Origin: Saxidomus purpurata
Taxonomy: Eukaryota > Mollusca > Bivalvia > Venerida > Veneridae
Assembly (NCBI GenBank): GCA_022818135.1
Contig: JAFMSR010000006.1
Span: forward strand, 33,768,997-33,832,996
Reading direction: 5' to 3'
DNA: 64,000 nt
Below the pieces are notes generated by a model. It saw nothing but the letters and a program-made list of their open reading frames with translations, did no database searches and was not told the origin of the DNA. Shown piece after piece: positions 25,601 to 37,177 of the stretch (positions are counted from its first letter, which is position 1; the number at the start of each line of letters is the position of its first letter). The position numbers were made by a program, and so were the translations under genes.

Positions 25601-28600
25601 CACGAAAAATACACAAGTTCAAAGCAGCGACCTCATATAAGCGCAGCAAATAGTACCCCTTCGAACATTTGTTTTTCTTTGAATTAACGTGTAAGAAAAT
25701 AAATGAATTTACGTTTGAGTGATATACTGGTTAGTAAATCACTGTTTGTCGTAGTAATCACTCTAATTTCGTTATTTGTTATTAGATTACTACGCCTCTA
25801 AACTCCACACAGTGATATACTAACCGGTATAGTTTACACTTTTTAAATTCAAAATAAACCTTTATAAACTCCAGAAGTATATGTATTGCGTCTTTGTCAT
25901 TTCGTCCTGTCGCAGCTAGATCATCAAACGCGTCACTCCATTCATTATTATAAAGCTCCTTGTACATCTCGGCTATTTTCAGCGGACGATTCGGATCACT
26001 GAGATCTGCTATATTTGGGTTATTGTCAGTTAAACGTTCGGAAGCAACACGACTAAGCCTACAACAAAAAATGTTAAAACATTTAATGGTATCTTTACAA
26101 TTTAGTTTAGTTAAACTTGTAAACTGTCAATACCGGTAAAGGTTATGTTCGCGGCATATTTCAAAAACTGTTAAAAATGAAAGTAAACATAGCAAAGATT
26201 TATTTCCTCCTTTGACATCCGCAGCACATTCGGTAAACACCACGACTTCATTGCAAATGATTCACCGTAAAAGAATCTCTAACTTCTAGTGTTGCTCTGA
26301 CACGAAACACATGAAATTAAAACAAGTTCATTTGAAAAAGATCTTACAGTTAACTTTAAATCTGATTGGTCAGAAAACTTGACAACTTATCCGAATTGAT
26401 CTTTAAAAACATCAAATGCATCTATGTAAATTATTTATTGTTTCTCCATGAAACTGTTGCCAATGAATACTATATAGCATGCCCCAGAAAGCTGAAGCTG
26501 CCCGACTTGAAATTTATACACCACAGTTAAAAGCAAAGATATATTTAGCTTTCTATCTGATTGCATAGGAATGTTTTCTTCCTATTTCTACATTGCATCT
26601 ATACAAAATAAATAAATATTCATCTCTCCTGATAATCTCCTGCTGAAAAAAGTTACCTCGTCCGAAGTTCGTCCAGTTCTGTGTCCTTCTGTACAAGTTT
26701 GTTTCGAAGACCTTGCATGTCTTGGGTCAGATCTTTATTGACCGATGCCATAATATCACGTTCTTCTCTTTTCCATACAATAATGAACGACAAAATAAAG
26801 GAAAACAGACGAAATCAAAAACTAGAACGATCACGTTCAAATTAACAGATACGATTTATCAAAGATTGCGCCATGTTCTTAACATGATATGTTTAACCTA
26901 TTTCATATTTTTAGATTCTTTTTATTTAGTCTCATGATTGCATGGACCATTAAAAGTCGTTGAAACAGTTAATAAATGTGTAAATGATAATTAAAGATTA
27001 TCATACCTTACGTTGATCATAAAGCTGAAAACCATAATGTACAGAGCATGTACTGCATAATACATGTACACTCGTTTACTGCAGCAATTGAACATGCTTG
27101 CAAAGACGTATTAAGTATTTGCCAAGTGTTTCTTTTCATGGAATATTTAAACTGTCTATATTTTTGATATTACCTAAGTTCATGTATCTCTCTTGTCATA
27201 TTAGCTAATCGATGATCATCCTGTATGTGTCCAGCTTTAGCTCTTGCACTTAAAGACAATGATGAAATAAGCATTAAAAGACCGGTTATAGGTTTAATAC
27301 TTGAACATTGCAAATGATTCGCCGTAAAAAATCTCCAACTTCTAGTGCTGCTCTGACACGAGATACATGAACTTTAAACAAGTTCATTTGACAAAGATCT
27401 TACCGTTAAGTTTATATTTGATTGGTCAGAAAACTTGAAAACTAATACGAATTAATCTTTAAAAAAGATCAGTTGCATCTATGTAAATCATTGATTGTTT
27501 CTCCATGAAACAGTATGTTTCACCATGAAACTGTTGCCAATGAATACTTTATAGCATGCCCGAGAAAGACAGCTGAATGTGTCCGACTTGAAATTTATAC
27601 ACCACAGTAAAAAGCAAAGATATATTTAGCTTTCTATCTGATTGCACTGGAAAGTTTTCTTCCTATTTCTGCATTGCATCTATACAAAATAAATAAATAT
27701 TCATCTCTCCTGATAATCTTCTGCTGAAAAAAGTTACCTCGTCCGAAGTTTGTCCAGTTCAGTGTCCTTTTGTACAAGTTTGTTTCGAAGACCTTGCATG
27801 TCTTGGGTCAGATCTCTGTTGACTGATGCCATGATATCACGTTCTTCTCTTTGCCATACAATAAAGAACGACAAAAATAAAAGAAAACAGACGAAATCAA
27901 AAGCTAAAATGATCACGTTACGATTCATCAAAGATTGCGTTATGTTCTTAAAAAATGATATCTTAAACCTATTTAATACTGCTATATTTCTTTTGATTTA
28001 GTCTCATGATTGTATGTACCATTAAAAGTCGTTGAAACAGTTAAAGAATGCGTAAATGATAATTAAAGATTATCATATCTCACATTGATCATACAGCTAA
28101 ATTATACTAGTTACATACCAGAATGTACAGAACTAGCATGCACTGCATACTGCACTCGTTTAACTGCGATCATTAAACATGCTTGCAAACACGTATTAAG
28201 TACTAGTAAGTGTAAATACCACTTTACCAAGTGGTTCTTTTCATGGAATATTTTAACTGTCTTTATTTTTGATATTACCTAAGTTCATGTATCTCTCTTG
28301 TCATATTAGCTAATCGATGATCATCCTGTGTATGTCCAGCTTTAGCTCTTGCACTTAAAGACAATGATGAAATAAGAATTAAAAGACCGGTTATAAGTTT
28401 AATACTTGAACATGTCACATAATAATTTTTCATTTTACATGTACAGAAATTAACATTGTTTTGTAAAAATTAAATAACATTTAAGAAATGATTATATTAA
28501 TAGGAGACATGTACTTTTTAAAATAGAAATACTTTGAAAAAATGTATTTCGTAAAATAAGAATACAATATGTGTTTCATAAACTAAAAGAAAATTTCAGA

Positions 28601-30655
28601 AATAGGGAATCGTGAAAGTTTGTAGAAATTCATTCTTCAATATTTGTGTCATGACTCAATCGTTTGCTTTATTACCTGTTTATAGATTGATGTGAAAATG
28701 ACTTCTGAAGGCCTATGTTGGTATTGGTCTTGTCAGGCACAGTATGTATGAAACTGTCTATATGAAAAGTATGAGTCACCCTGTTTCCATTTGCAGTCGG
28801 TCTCACACTGTTTTCACTCCTCGTGTTGGTCAAACAGCTTCCGTGCAATGAAAACTTTTTGTCTGTAGAATGCTGTAAGACAGAAGCCTCAGCAGCTTTC
28901 TGACGCTGATATTGCTGGGAATGAGACAGATCAGTATCCGAAATGTCTCGTTCACATTGCTCTTTTAGGTGTGTATCCTTTGCATCTTGTGCATGACTAT
29001 CGCTTTCCTCATCCCATGTGGAACTTGCGGCTTGAACAGTTATCTAATTTGCGAAAGGAAAATGCTAATAATAAAAGTTATTTCACGTTTGCATAAGATT
29101 GTAGCATTTTTTTTTACAGTACATGATTTGTAATCTTTTTTAACCATATGTTTTCGAGAGAGACTCTTTGGTCTAGAATTGCAGTACTTGCATGACATAC
29201 TGATTCTATATTAATATACACATGTTAGGAACTAAAAAGTTGTTAATACTAGATAAATAGGAGGAAATGTTGGTTCAAATTCCAAGTAGGTCTGATAACA
29301 TTTGAACTGATACCGTGTAACGCAAGAGCTGTCAGTAGGACAGCGCGCTTTACTTTTTTAGTGCTTGCCTATAAAACAAAACTTTGACAGTTTGACAGTA
29401 AAGGCACACATGACTTTAACTAGAAATTTTTAAGTAGAAATCACATTTTCACAGAGTTATCTTCTCTTGCTTACATATAGGTCTCATGATTGTACATAAG
29501 TACTTCAACTTTCAAAGTAGTATCTCAAATGGTTAAGTCAACAAGTGGACAAGAACGAAATTTTAAACTGAGTTTCTAAGTCAAAATGGGCCATAATTCA
29601 AATAAAATCCTTGACAGAATTACCTTCTCCTGCCCATGTTTTGGGATCATGATGGTTTAGAAGTATTCCAACTTTCAAATTAATATCTCAACAGTTTAGT
29701 CAAAAAGTGGACTGGTACAAAAAACTTAACCTAGATTCTAAGTCAATAAAGGGCCTTAATTTTTAAAACAAATCCCTGTCAGAATTACCTTCTCTTGCCT
29801 ACAGATGGGGGTAATGATGTTAACAAGCATTAAAAGTTTCAAAGCAATATCTCAAAGGGTTAAGGCAATAAGTGGATTTTACCCATATTCAATGTATTTT
29901 CTAAGTAAAAAAGGGGCATAATTCTGTCAAAAACCTTGACAGAGTTATGTACTCTTGTCTGTTGATGTACGTCATGATGATAAACAAGTATGGTTAGTTT
30001 TAAAGCAATACATCCAATGGTTTTGAAATAAAGCGAGGTGGTAAGAAAAACTTAACCAAGCTCAATACACTTTCTAAGTCAAAAAGGGTCATAATTCTGT
30101 CAAAAACCTTGACAGAGTTATGTACTCTTGTCTGTAGATGGAGGTTATGATGGTAAATAAGTATGGTAAGTTTCAATGGGGTGGTACGAAAAACTTAACC
30201 AAGGTGTGACACCAACGCCAACGCCGACGCCGGGGCGAGTAGGATAGCTCCCCTTTTCTTCGAAAAGTCGAGCTAAAAATGAATAGTTCTACAGTTCCGG
30301 ACAAGAACCTATAGCGCTGTCCAGTATTTGCAGAATGTTATAATCCATACTTATTTTTATTCAGTCACATTTTATAACTACTCAATGATGAAGTATGATG
30401 TCCCCGTCATGGCTTTCTGACAAGCTATAGCATATTTGCAACAAAATTATTAACTGAATAGAAATAACTACTATTACTTCGATAAATGTAAGAGACAAAC
30501 TCTACAGTAAATCATTGGCTTACCGTTCTTGCTGTTACCGGTGTTCCTGCCCGATCTTCAGTTGTGTCAGCGATAGTTGTGTCAGCTATAGTTGTGTCAG
30601 TTTCAGTTTTAATATCAGTTTTTTGTTGAATTTTTTTTGAACTACTTCCACCCAT
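22691..30655 (-). CDS. Mitochondria-eating protein-like (MIEAP/SPATA18 family), ten exons
   Basis: Exons from 5' to 3' on the minus strand: 30655-30524, 29043-28676, 28353-28279, 27848-27738, 27248-27174, 26767-26657, 26058-25860, 24538-24455, 23778-23692 and 23002-22691. All have GT-AG borders and phases agree, giving 517 residues. The start MGGSSSKK begins a polar, low-complexity leader. Exons 3-6 encode a charged, probably coiled-coil region made of two near-identical exon pairs (LANMTREIHELR then NRDLTQDMQGLRNKL). The C-terminal domain runs from SDPNRPLKIAEMYKELYNNE through LCWLMCIQDPPIHL to DYLVWPAILLHKNGPVLQKG, which I recognise as the MIEAP C-terminal domain. The mammalian relative acts in mitochondrial quality control; this role is inferred by family only. 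Copy 2 is at 42306-63937 and has a longer C-terminus, cut short here by a stop at 22691. Confidence 0.8.
23893..24130 (+). mobile_element. tRNA-derived SINE-like element, copy in segment 1
   Basis: A tRNA-like head has an A box (TGGTGTAGTGG, 23903-23913) and a B box (GGTTTCAAATCCC, 23931-23943) at normal spacing. A non-tRNA body follows. A diverged copy sits at the same position in segment 2 (about 60038-60270), so it predates the duplication. It lies in a MIEAP-like intron. Confidence 0.65.
26250..28400. repeat. Tandem duplication of about 1.07 kb carrying two exons
   Basis: Unit 1 (about 26250-27290) and unit 2 (about 27308-28400) align along their length, introns included. Each carries one 111-bp and one 75-bp exon of the MIEAP-like gene. 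Because both exons start and end in phase 2, the duplication lengthens the coiled coil by 62 residues without breaking the frame. Confidence 0.9.
29340..30260. repeat. Tandem repeat array in MIEAP intron 1
   Basis: About six units of 110-130 bp with 'aaaaagggccataattctgtcaaaaaccttgacagagttat' and 'cttgtctgtagatggaggttatgatg' themes. The array ends in a GC-rich tail (CGCCGACGCCGGGGCGAG, about 30219-30240). It shares its tail with the repeats ending near 10240. Confidence 0.75.
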
Positions 30656-30659
30656 GTTT

Positions 30660-33184
30660 CACATGAATGTGTTCGGTGCTTTTCTGGAAAATCTGTACTA
30701 CACCTTAGCCTATGGAGAAAATCACAAACCGTATGGATAGGTTTTGTATCGTTTACATTTCTATATTCCATTGCGTTATTAAACATAACATTAAAGAACG
30801 TCAAGAGAATGTTCTAACCAGATAACACTACCAATTTTAAATCATTGTTTGTATCTTGCATGTTTTGTTCCCTTCCCTCTATATACACTGTACCTGTCCC
30901 TGTGAATAGTACAAGACCTATCTTTGGGGTCTGACGTGATTCATGTTTCTCGGAATTTCAAGCGGAGTTTTGATGTGTATTCGTTTAAAAGTACCGGAAT
31001 AAGAAGTATTTCTTATGTCGTCGAGGACTTCAACTGCTCGTGTTTATTTGAATGTTTTATGTAAAAATATTATTATATCTAGTGTCCTGTCATGGTTTTC
31101 ACGTTTGAAAAAGCCGGTACATGTATTGTAGTTTCTTCTACTTCACCTAAATTTTCATGTATATCGTCTAACCCGCTGACTATATCTACTTTTAAAAGTA
31201 ACTCTCAATTTCAATCTAAAATAATCATGTAGATTAAACGCAGCTCACATCATAAATAAATGAAAATTGGGTTTTTCTGCTCTGTATAGAACAAATTTCC
31301 TACACAGTTTTGATCACGTGAACTCCCGTGAAGTCTTTAACCTAATATTACCATGTGAGCAGAATATTGTTTTTTTGATCAAAAACTGTCGGAACATCAT
31401 AAAACATGTATCTATTAGGTACTTATGAAATTGTAAATAGCAAAACTCGGAATTAAACCTAGAAACAACGAATTTCTGAACTTGTCAACGCCTCTATTAT
31501 AAAAATCGTACATAACTCGCCTAAAGACCATTTTATGCCTCACTACAGGATAGCATGTTTTTTAGTAATCGCCTGAAAATAGTCGAACTTAACGTTTAGC
31601 TATGAAACTGAAAACTTTCAGCCAATTTTACAGAGGCACTAATAGATATCTTTTAATTATATGACAACACATCTTTACGCTTTAGACATTTTTCTGTTGT
31701 ATTTTATGTAAATGTGTGGTTCGAAAAGGGTTTCCGCATTTTACCGAAGTCGGTTCGTACCTGGGTTCGAATAACCGTTAAGATCACATAGATCTACATG
31801 TCATGTTTACGATTTTAAAAGGCTATATAGACAGACATGCTATTTCTCCCCATTTGTTTAATGAAACTTGAATTTGATCTAATACTTTGTTGTGGGTTTC
31901 TAAATAATCATATGTATATATTGTAAATTAATATTTCGGAATTAACTTGTGATGAAAAGCCATTGAATTCAATATATCAGCCCCAAAGTCACTGATTCAA
32001 AATTTTATACTGTTAGCAAAGTATTGACCTCATCACTCTTTGTCTGTAATATAGAAAAGTCCTTGGGCTCAATTTCGCAGTGAGCTCCATGTTGTCAGCA
32101 CTTTCAGCGCTTTGATTCTTTACGTTTTACCTTCCCGCTACCAAAATTTCTCAACCGGACGGAGTGAATTCTTTTATTTACCCTTTAATATTGCTTGACT
32201 TTCAGCTATCAAACTTTTTAAAACCAGAGTGAACATTGAATTTCTCTATTTAACCTTCAGTCATACTTGACTACCTGAAAGTGCAACCTTAAAGTTAGAG
32301 GCATAACACGTTAGTACCGAATAATAAATTAAGCTGTACAAACTCAAAATCTGATAATACATTTTACGATTTGATATTGTTTTTAAGTGCAGTTGTGTGA
32401 TGAAAGCATTTACCTTTAGAAGGATCACCATAAGTCCCTATTGATCTTTGAATTTGCTTCCTGGTTTTTAAATTACCACGTATTTAATGATTGAGTAACC
32501 AAACGCAAATCGATAACAGATAAAACTTAAATAGCTTATTCAATGAGATATGAAATACTAGTACAAACTACGTATTGTAAAGAGACCGCCTTAAGAACAA
32601 TGTAGCTTTTGCATGCCTATAAGTAAATGGTTGACTGAATGAGCGCACGTTATACATTCTATATTAAGGTATTGGACACCAGTGATGTTCTTACCTGTTT
32701 TATGCTGGCAAAGCTTTTTTTTCGTCTTTTAGGTGATACTTTTCTAAAGACTTAAAATAAATAAATGTCCAACGATGTTTCATAACACATAACACATAAT
32801 AGTGAAAAGTCATGCGCCTTGCTAAAATATATAACAATTACATGACAGATGGTATCGTATAAAGTGTTTCTGATTGAGGTAAGAGAGCGTCACGTTGAAA
32901 TATTAGTACTAGGCAAATTTCTGTTACTCAAGTGTGGTAATATGGAATGATATGCCAATCGATTATCTTATAAATTAGAAAACTTTCAAAACTAAATTCA
33001 AGCAGTATCTACTGTTGAATAACACAGTATAAAACATGTGGTGTCAGTTTAATACCAAATACTAGTTCCTTTCTTCACATAACTAATTTTCGTTTTGTTT
33101 TTGTTTTCATATAAATAAGCTATGTTTGTTTATATATGATTTGTGCACGCGATATTATTTTTGTTTATACTGAAAGGAACCCTT
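30660..33184. other. Intergenic, no gene recognised
   Basis: This is the 5' flank of the MIEAP-like gene. No exon, repeat family or structured element could be supported. Confidence 0.5.
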
Positions 33185-33406
33185 ATCTTATATCGAGGGG
33201 TGAACGCCACGCAGCTCTAACTTGAATGTTTGTGAAAAATGACTTTTTTGCATATTTCATATTGGTTTCATACAATACATATCATGACAAAAAAGTAGGA
33301 CATCATTTCAAAGATTAAGGTGCCAAGGGCCAGTTGGCCAATCGGTCTATCTCATTTTACAGTATTTATTTAGAGCTGCGTTGCGTTCACCCCTTCGATA
33401 TAAGAT
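33185..33406. mobile_element. MITE (222 bp) with 36-bp inverted repeats
   Basis: The left end reads ATCTTATATCGAGGGGTGAA and the right end is its inverse, with two mismatches over about 36 bp (inner limit GCAGCTCTAA / TTAGAGCTGC). The interior is short and non-coding. No clear target duplication was found. Confidence 0.85.
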
Positions 33407-33771
33407 GGGGGGATGGGGGTGGTAAATGATATCATTTGTCTGGAATAAGGTATACATCATTTACTCTGACAATGGTGGTTTAGAAGGGATGAGCACTGAT
33501 GGGGTTTTATCTTTTGAACAGATAAGGAACCATATTTAATTTAAAAAGCAGGGATTATGTAAATACATACTTTGTCTCCATATTAAAAACATATTTTTGT
33601 AAATGACTAATGTATACTCCCCCCCACAATCTACACATCTAAACACTATGCTATTATAGGGGATTTATCACGGGGAAATCCCCGAGGCGGTAACGCCCGT
33701 GTTTTCTTATTCGTCTTATCGTTTTTTGCATATAGTAAGGTAATTATTTTTGATAATTAAAATACTTACAA

Positions 33772-34248
33772 ATGCAAGATAGTCCAATTCAGAAAGTACA
33801 CAATATATGGAATGCAGTACAACCATATGAGCATGATGTAAAACAAGCGGAAGTAAAGGCAAGACTAGTCACAGGGACCTATATACTACAGACAAATGCC
33901 GCAAAATTTAATCAAGCAGAAATATTCGGTAGATGCCATTTATGTCAAACAGCAGATGAAAATCTACAGCATTTCCTTCTGGATTGTCCTGAACTCCAGA
34001 CCTCAAGAACTAAAGGGAAACAGCTCCTCAAGGCCACACTGAATAAGATTCACCCAGAAGGCTATAATAAAGTGGAAGAACCTATAAAAATGCTTCAGGT
34101 AATCTTGGATTGCACTCACAAAGATGTTGCACAATGGATTTGCCTAAAAGAAATAGATCTACATGATATAGAAAGAGCTACGCAAGCCTACTGCTTCCAC
34201 CTACATAACAAAAGAGTGCTCAAACTTACAACTAGCTCAAATAGTTAA
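33772..34248 (+). pseudogene. LINE 3' fragment (C-terminal zinc-knuckle region of a non-LTR RT)
   Basis: An open frame of 158 codons contains GRCHLCQTADENLQHFLLDC. This CxxC...H...C pattern is typical of the C-terminus of CR1/Nimb-like non-LTR retrotransposon ORF2. There is no RT domain upstream, so the copy is 5' truncated, as usual for LINEs. A (CAA)n run at about 34630-34656 may mark its 3' tail. Confidence 0.7.
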
Positions 34249-34659
34249 ACCCCTATAATTAAACACAATCGTTTTTGTTTTGTTTGCTCTTACTTATAAT
34301 GTATTAGTTAATTAAAAACCACCAGAAAGTACAACGACCAACACATTATAATCTATGCAAATTGTAAAGCTATCAATTTTAGTAGTAAGAAATAGACTAT
34401 ACATCTACATTGAAACGGGCTATAGATAACCTTGAATGAAAATCTATAAATAAATGCTAGCTACACAAAGACAGTGTGTACATAAACTACATAGTGTTGC
34501 TATAAGAGGTTTATGCATGATTCAAGTTGGATTATTGGGATTCAGTCTATACTATTGGATTTATTATTGGACTTATTATCTCAGCAGTGCAGCTGGGAGT
34601 GCCACTATTCAAGAGTTGGGATTTACCTATACAACAACAACAACAACAACAACGATGAC

Positions 34660-35254
34660 TTCCGGTTTTTCTACAACAATGGAAATCGCCATGAAAGTAG
34701 ACTGCGCATGCGTGCTTGCAGCTTTCATGGCATACGAAAAGGATTCTGGGTTGCTTTATCAGACAGATACGTCATAGCCAAAGCGTGTGTACTTACGTAT
34801 CTGGAAAGAAAACATGACTCCGAGATCGAGATCGAGCAGTAAATACTCACAGCAGTCAGTTACAACACTTTGTGTCAGCGCGGAGAACTACATTGTAGGT
34901 GGGTGTTCATTAAAATGACTCTGGTCAAACTTAAAAAGAAATATTGTGAGATATAGATTTAATTGTGACGACTAAATTTAGCCTTCTTATTTGTCTGCTT
35001 ACAAAATAAAATATTTGATTTGAACTAGGTTTTTAGCTTTTGTAGTGATATGTTACTACAGATATTTTATAGTTTAAAATGCTTGGTACACATTTGCATG
35101 GTTTGGTACGTGTTCCCTATGCTTCTGTATGGTATGTTTTCAAATTTTAGATGAATGGTTAGATTCTATTTAAGTGGGGTGCAACACTCATCAACCTTTT
35201 CAGTCATTTTTATTAGCATGCCAATATTTGTAATCTCGACTCTTTTTTTCGCAG
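34660..35254. other. No gene recognised
   Basis: Short overlapping frames near the (CAA)n run have no recognisable domain. The rest is non-coding. Confidence 0.5.
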
Positions 35255-36070
35255 GACCAACCCGTTGATTCCCGAGATGGTGTTATTCTAAGTGCCAAAA
35301 TAATAGGTCCAAATCGCGAATATATCCATGTGGACACTTCGCTGCAAAAAGTATAGTATTGTATTCTGGATCAGACCCATCCCAAGAGGACCACATATGA
35401 GGGGCAACCTTATATAAACGGGAATCACCACTGCTGTCTTCGGTATATTGTTTTGTTTAGCGCTCAGTCAATTTTATATTGCCTTAGCTGAAATAACTAT
35501 TTAATACAATTGTACACTTTTAATTTAACTTAATTCATAATCTGTATCCATGTATTTTATCATCGAATAAGATATAGTCGGGAGTTTTGGTGCGTAGTTA
35601 TTAAATCACTTGTGATTTAACTTTTTTCGTATCCAAACGCCTGTTTTTCATTCAACGATAACATATACGGAACAAATTATTGTTCCAACACACAAATTAT
35701 TGTTTCGATTCTAAAACTGTTACATTATTTTCCTTGAAAACTATCCAAATTTATTGAACTCATATGCGAAATGTGATTACTATTCAAACTTTATTGAACT
35801 CGAAATGAATGCGAAATGTGATTTGACAGGCTTGTTAAAATACGTTACATTATTTACGGCACAACATCATAGGAAACATCATTATCATAAAAAATACAGA
35901 CTTTTCCACATATGTTGATACAATTTGTGTTACAATTTTTGGAATTTGTTACTCTAATATTATATCATAAGTTATGAATTGTACTTGTATTTTCAATTTC
36001 AGGTAAATGGACTGTGGAGCTTACTCTGATAGATTGGAGATATCGCTCGAAGAAAATTGATTGTGAATAA
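35255..36070 (+). CDS. Two possible 3' exons of an unassigned gene
   Basis: Segment 35255-35350 follows a strong polypyrimidine-AG acceptor and reads DQPVDSRDGVILSAKIIGPN with a GT donor. Segment 36003-36070 follows another TTTCAATTTCAG and reads KWTVELTLIDWRYRS to a TAA, with AATAAA near 36160. The wording resembles the C-terminal beta domain of CLCA-like proteins (a ...GKWTVEL... ending). The two phases do not join directly, so an exon is missing, the gene is broken or the model is wrong. Confidence 0.25.
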
Positions 36071-36779
36071 CTTTTCAGAGATTTTAAGATAATTAAGAAA
36101 TTTATAAGAAAGAGTACATGTAGATATCTACATATTTATAAACTCTTTATCAGTGGGAATAAATAAATACAATTTAAATGTAAATTCTGGGAATAAAGTT
36201 TTGATCATCTATCAAATGATAAATCTCATCCATGAATCTCATCCTGAAATGAATAGTGAATTTCAACCATAATTACATGTATGTTGATAATGGACTGTGG
36301 TGACCCAAGACCAGCTGGCCAGTTTGTCAATTTCCGCAAACGTTATTGGCTGTACGGTGTACAGTGTTTTGTTGATTTTTTGACTGTTTGACTTGATTGA
36401 CTGTTTTAGTTTTGAAACAAATTGATTTATATATGAGCTGTAGAAAATGTGAAAAAATGTCTGCAAATAAATATGCAAAAGTTTTTATATTTTTTTTATC
36501 CTTTTTTTGTAATGCTGTTACCAATATAAACATTGTGAAAGTAGTCCAGCAAAAAGTAGGGGAACTTGAAAAATCTGATGCTCTCGGACTTCATCATATC
36601 CTTAAACAAGGAAATTTGTTCTCATGTCACTGACTTGCTGTTCTCAGACGGGCTTTATCAGACAGTTTTCAGAGTGATGGCATGATGAATATAATTCTTT
36701 CTGTATGAAAACACTGAATTGCTGCCAGCGATAGAAGTCGGATAGCTAGGATTGTCGGAGCAACAAAGGCCTATAATAT

Positions 36780-37170
36780 TGTGCTTGATACATATCTAAG
36801 TTATAAGGCGACTCTGGTTCAAATCTGTCTGTCTGTTCTTAAACATTTCCTTGATAACACTACAGGTCAAAATTTTCAGTTAGCTTTCATGAAACTTGCT
36901 CAGAATGTAACCTGCAACATGAAAATGATCCCTATTGTATTTGGAGTCAGTGGGTCAAAGGTCAAGGACACAATGACCTCCAACAGCATTTCCCTGATTT
37001 CGCTCTACAAGTAATGATATTCTCATTCAATTTACTCAGAAGGTTGCGTGCAACATGTAGATTATCCCTTTTGTTTTGAGGGTCAAAGGTCAAGCGCAGT
37101 GACCACCGTTAGCCTTTCCTTGATAACACTCCACAGGTCACAATTCCATTCAATTTCCATTAAACTTGCT
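36780..37170. repeat. Tandem repeat, about three units of about 120 bp
   Basis: Units share 'ccttgataacactacaggtcaaaatt', 'aaacttgctcagaa' and 'ggtcaaaggtcaagg' themes. It is the same general class as the other invertebrate tandem repeats in this window, and non-coding. Confidence 0.7.
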
Positions 37171-37177
37171 CAGATGA

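Larger units (their letters stand above)
19690..26100. repeat. Segmental duplication, copy 1
   Basis: Collinear with 41350-42000, 42380-43442, 59735-61300 and 63415 to the window end. Identity is high in both exons and introns of the MIEAP-like gene. Differences are large insertions: a MITE (20063-20312) and a LINE-bearing block (about 20520-22550) only here; a Polinton and a tandem array only in copy 2. Confidence 0.9.

Noticed and set aside
34454..34842. Two overlapping frames of 107 and 109 codons
   Set aside because: They overlap in different frames around a (CAA)n run, with no domain; probably non-coding.
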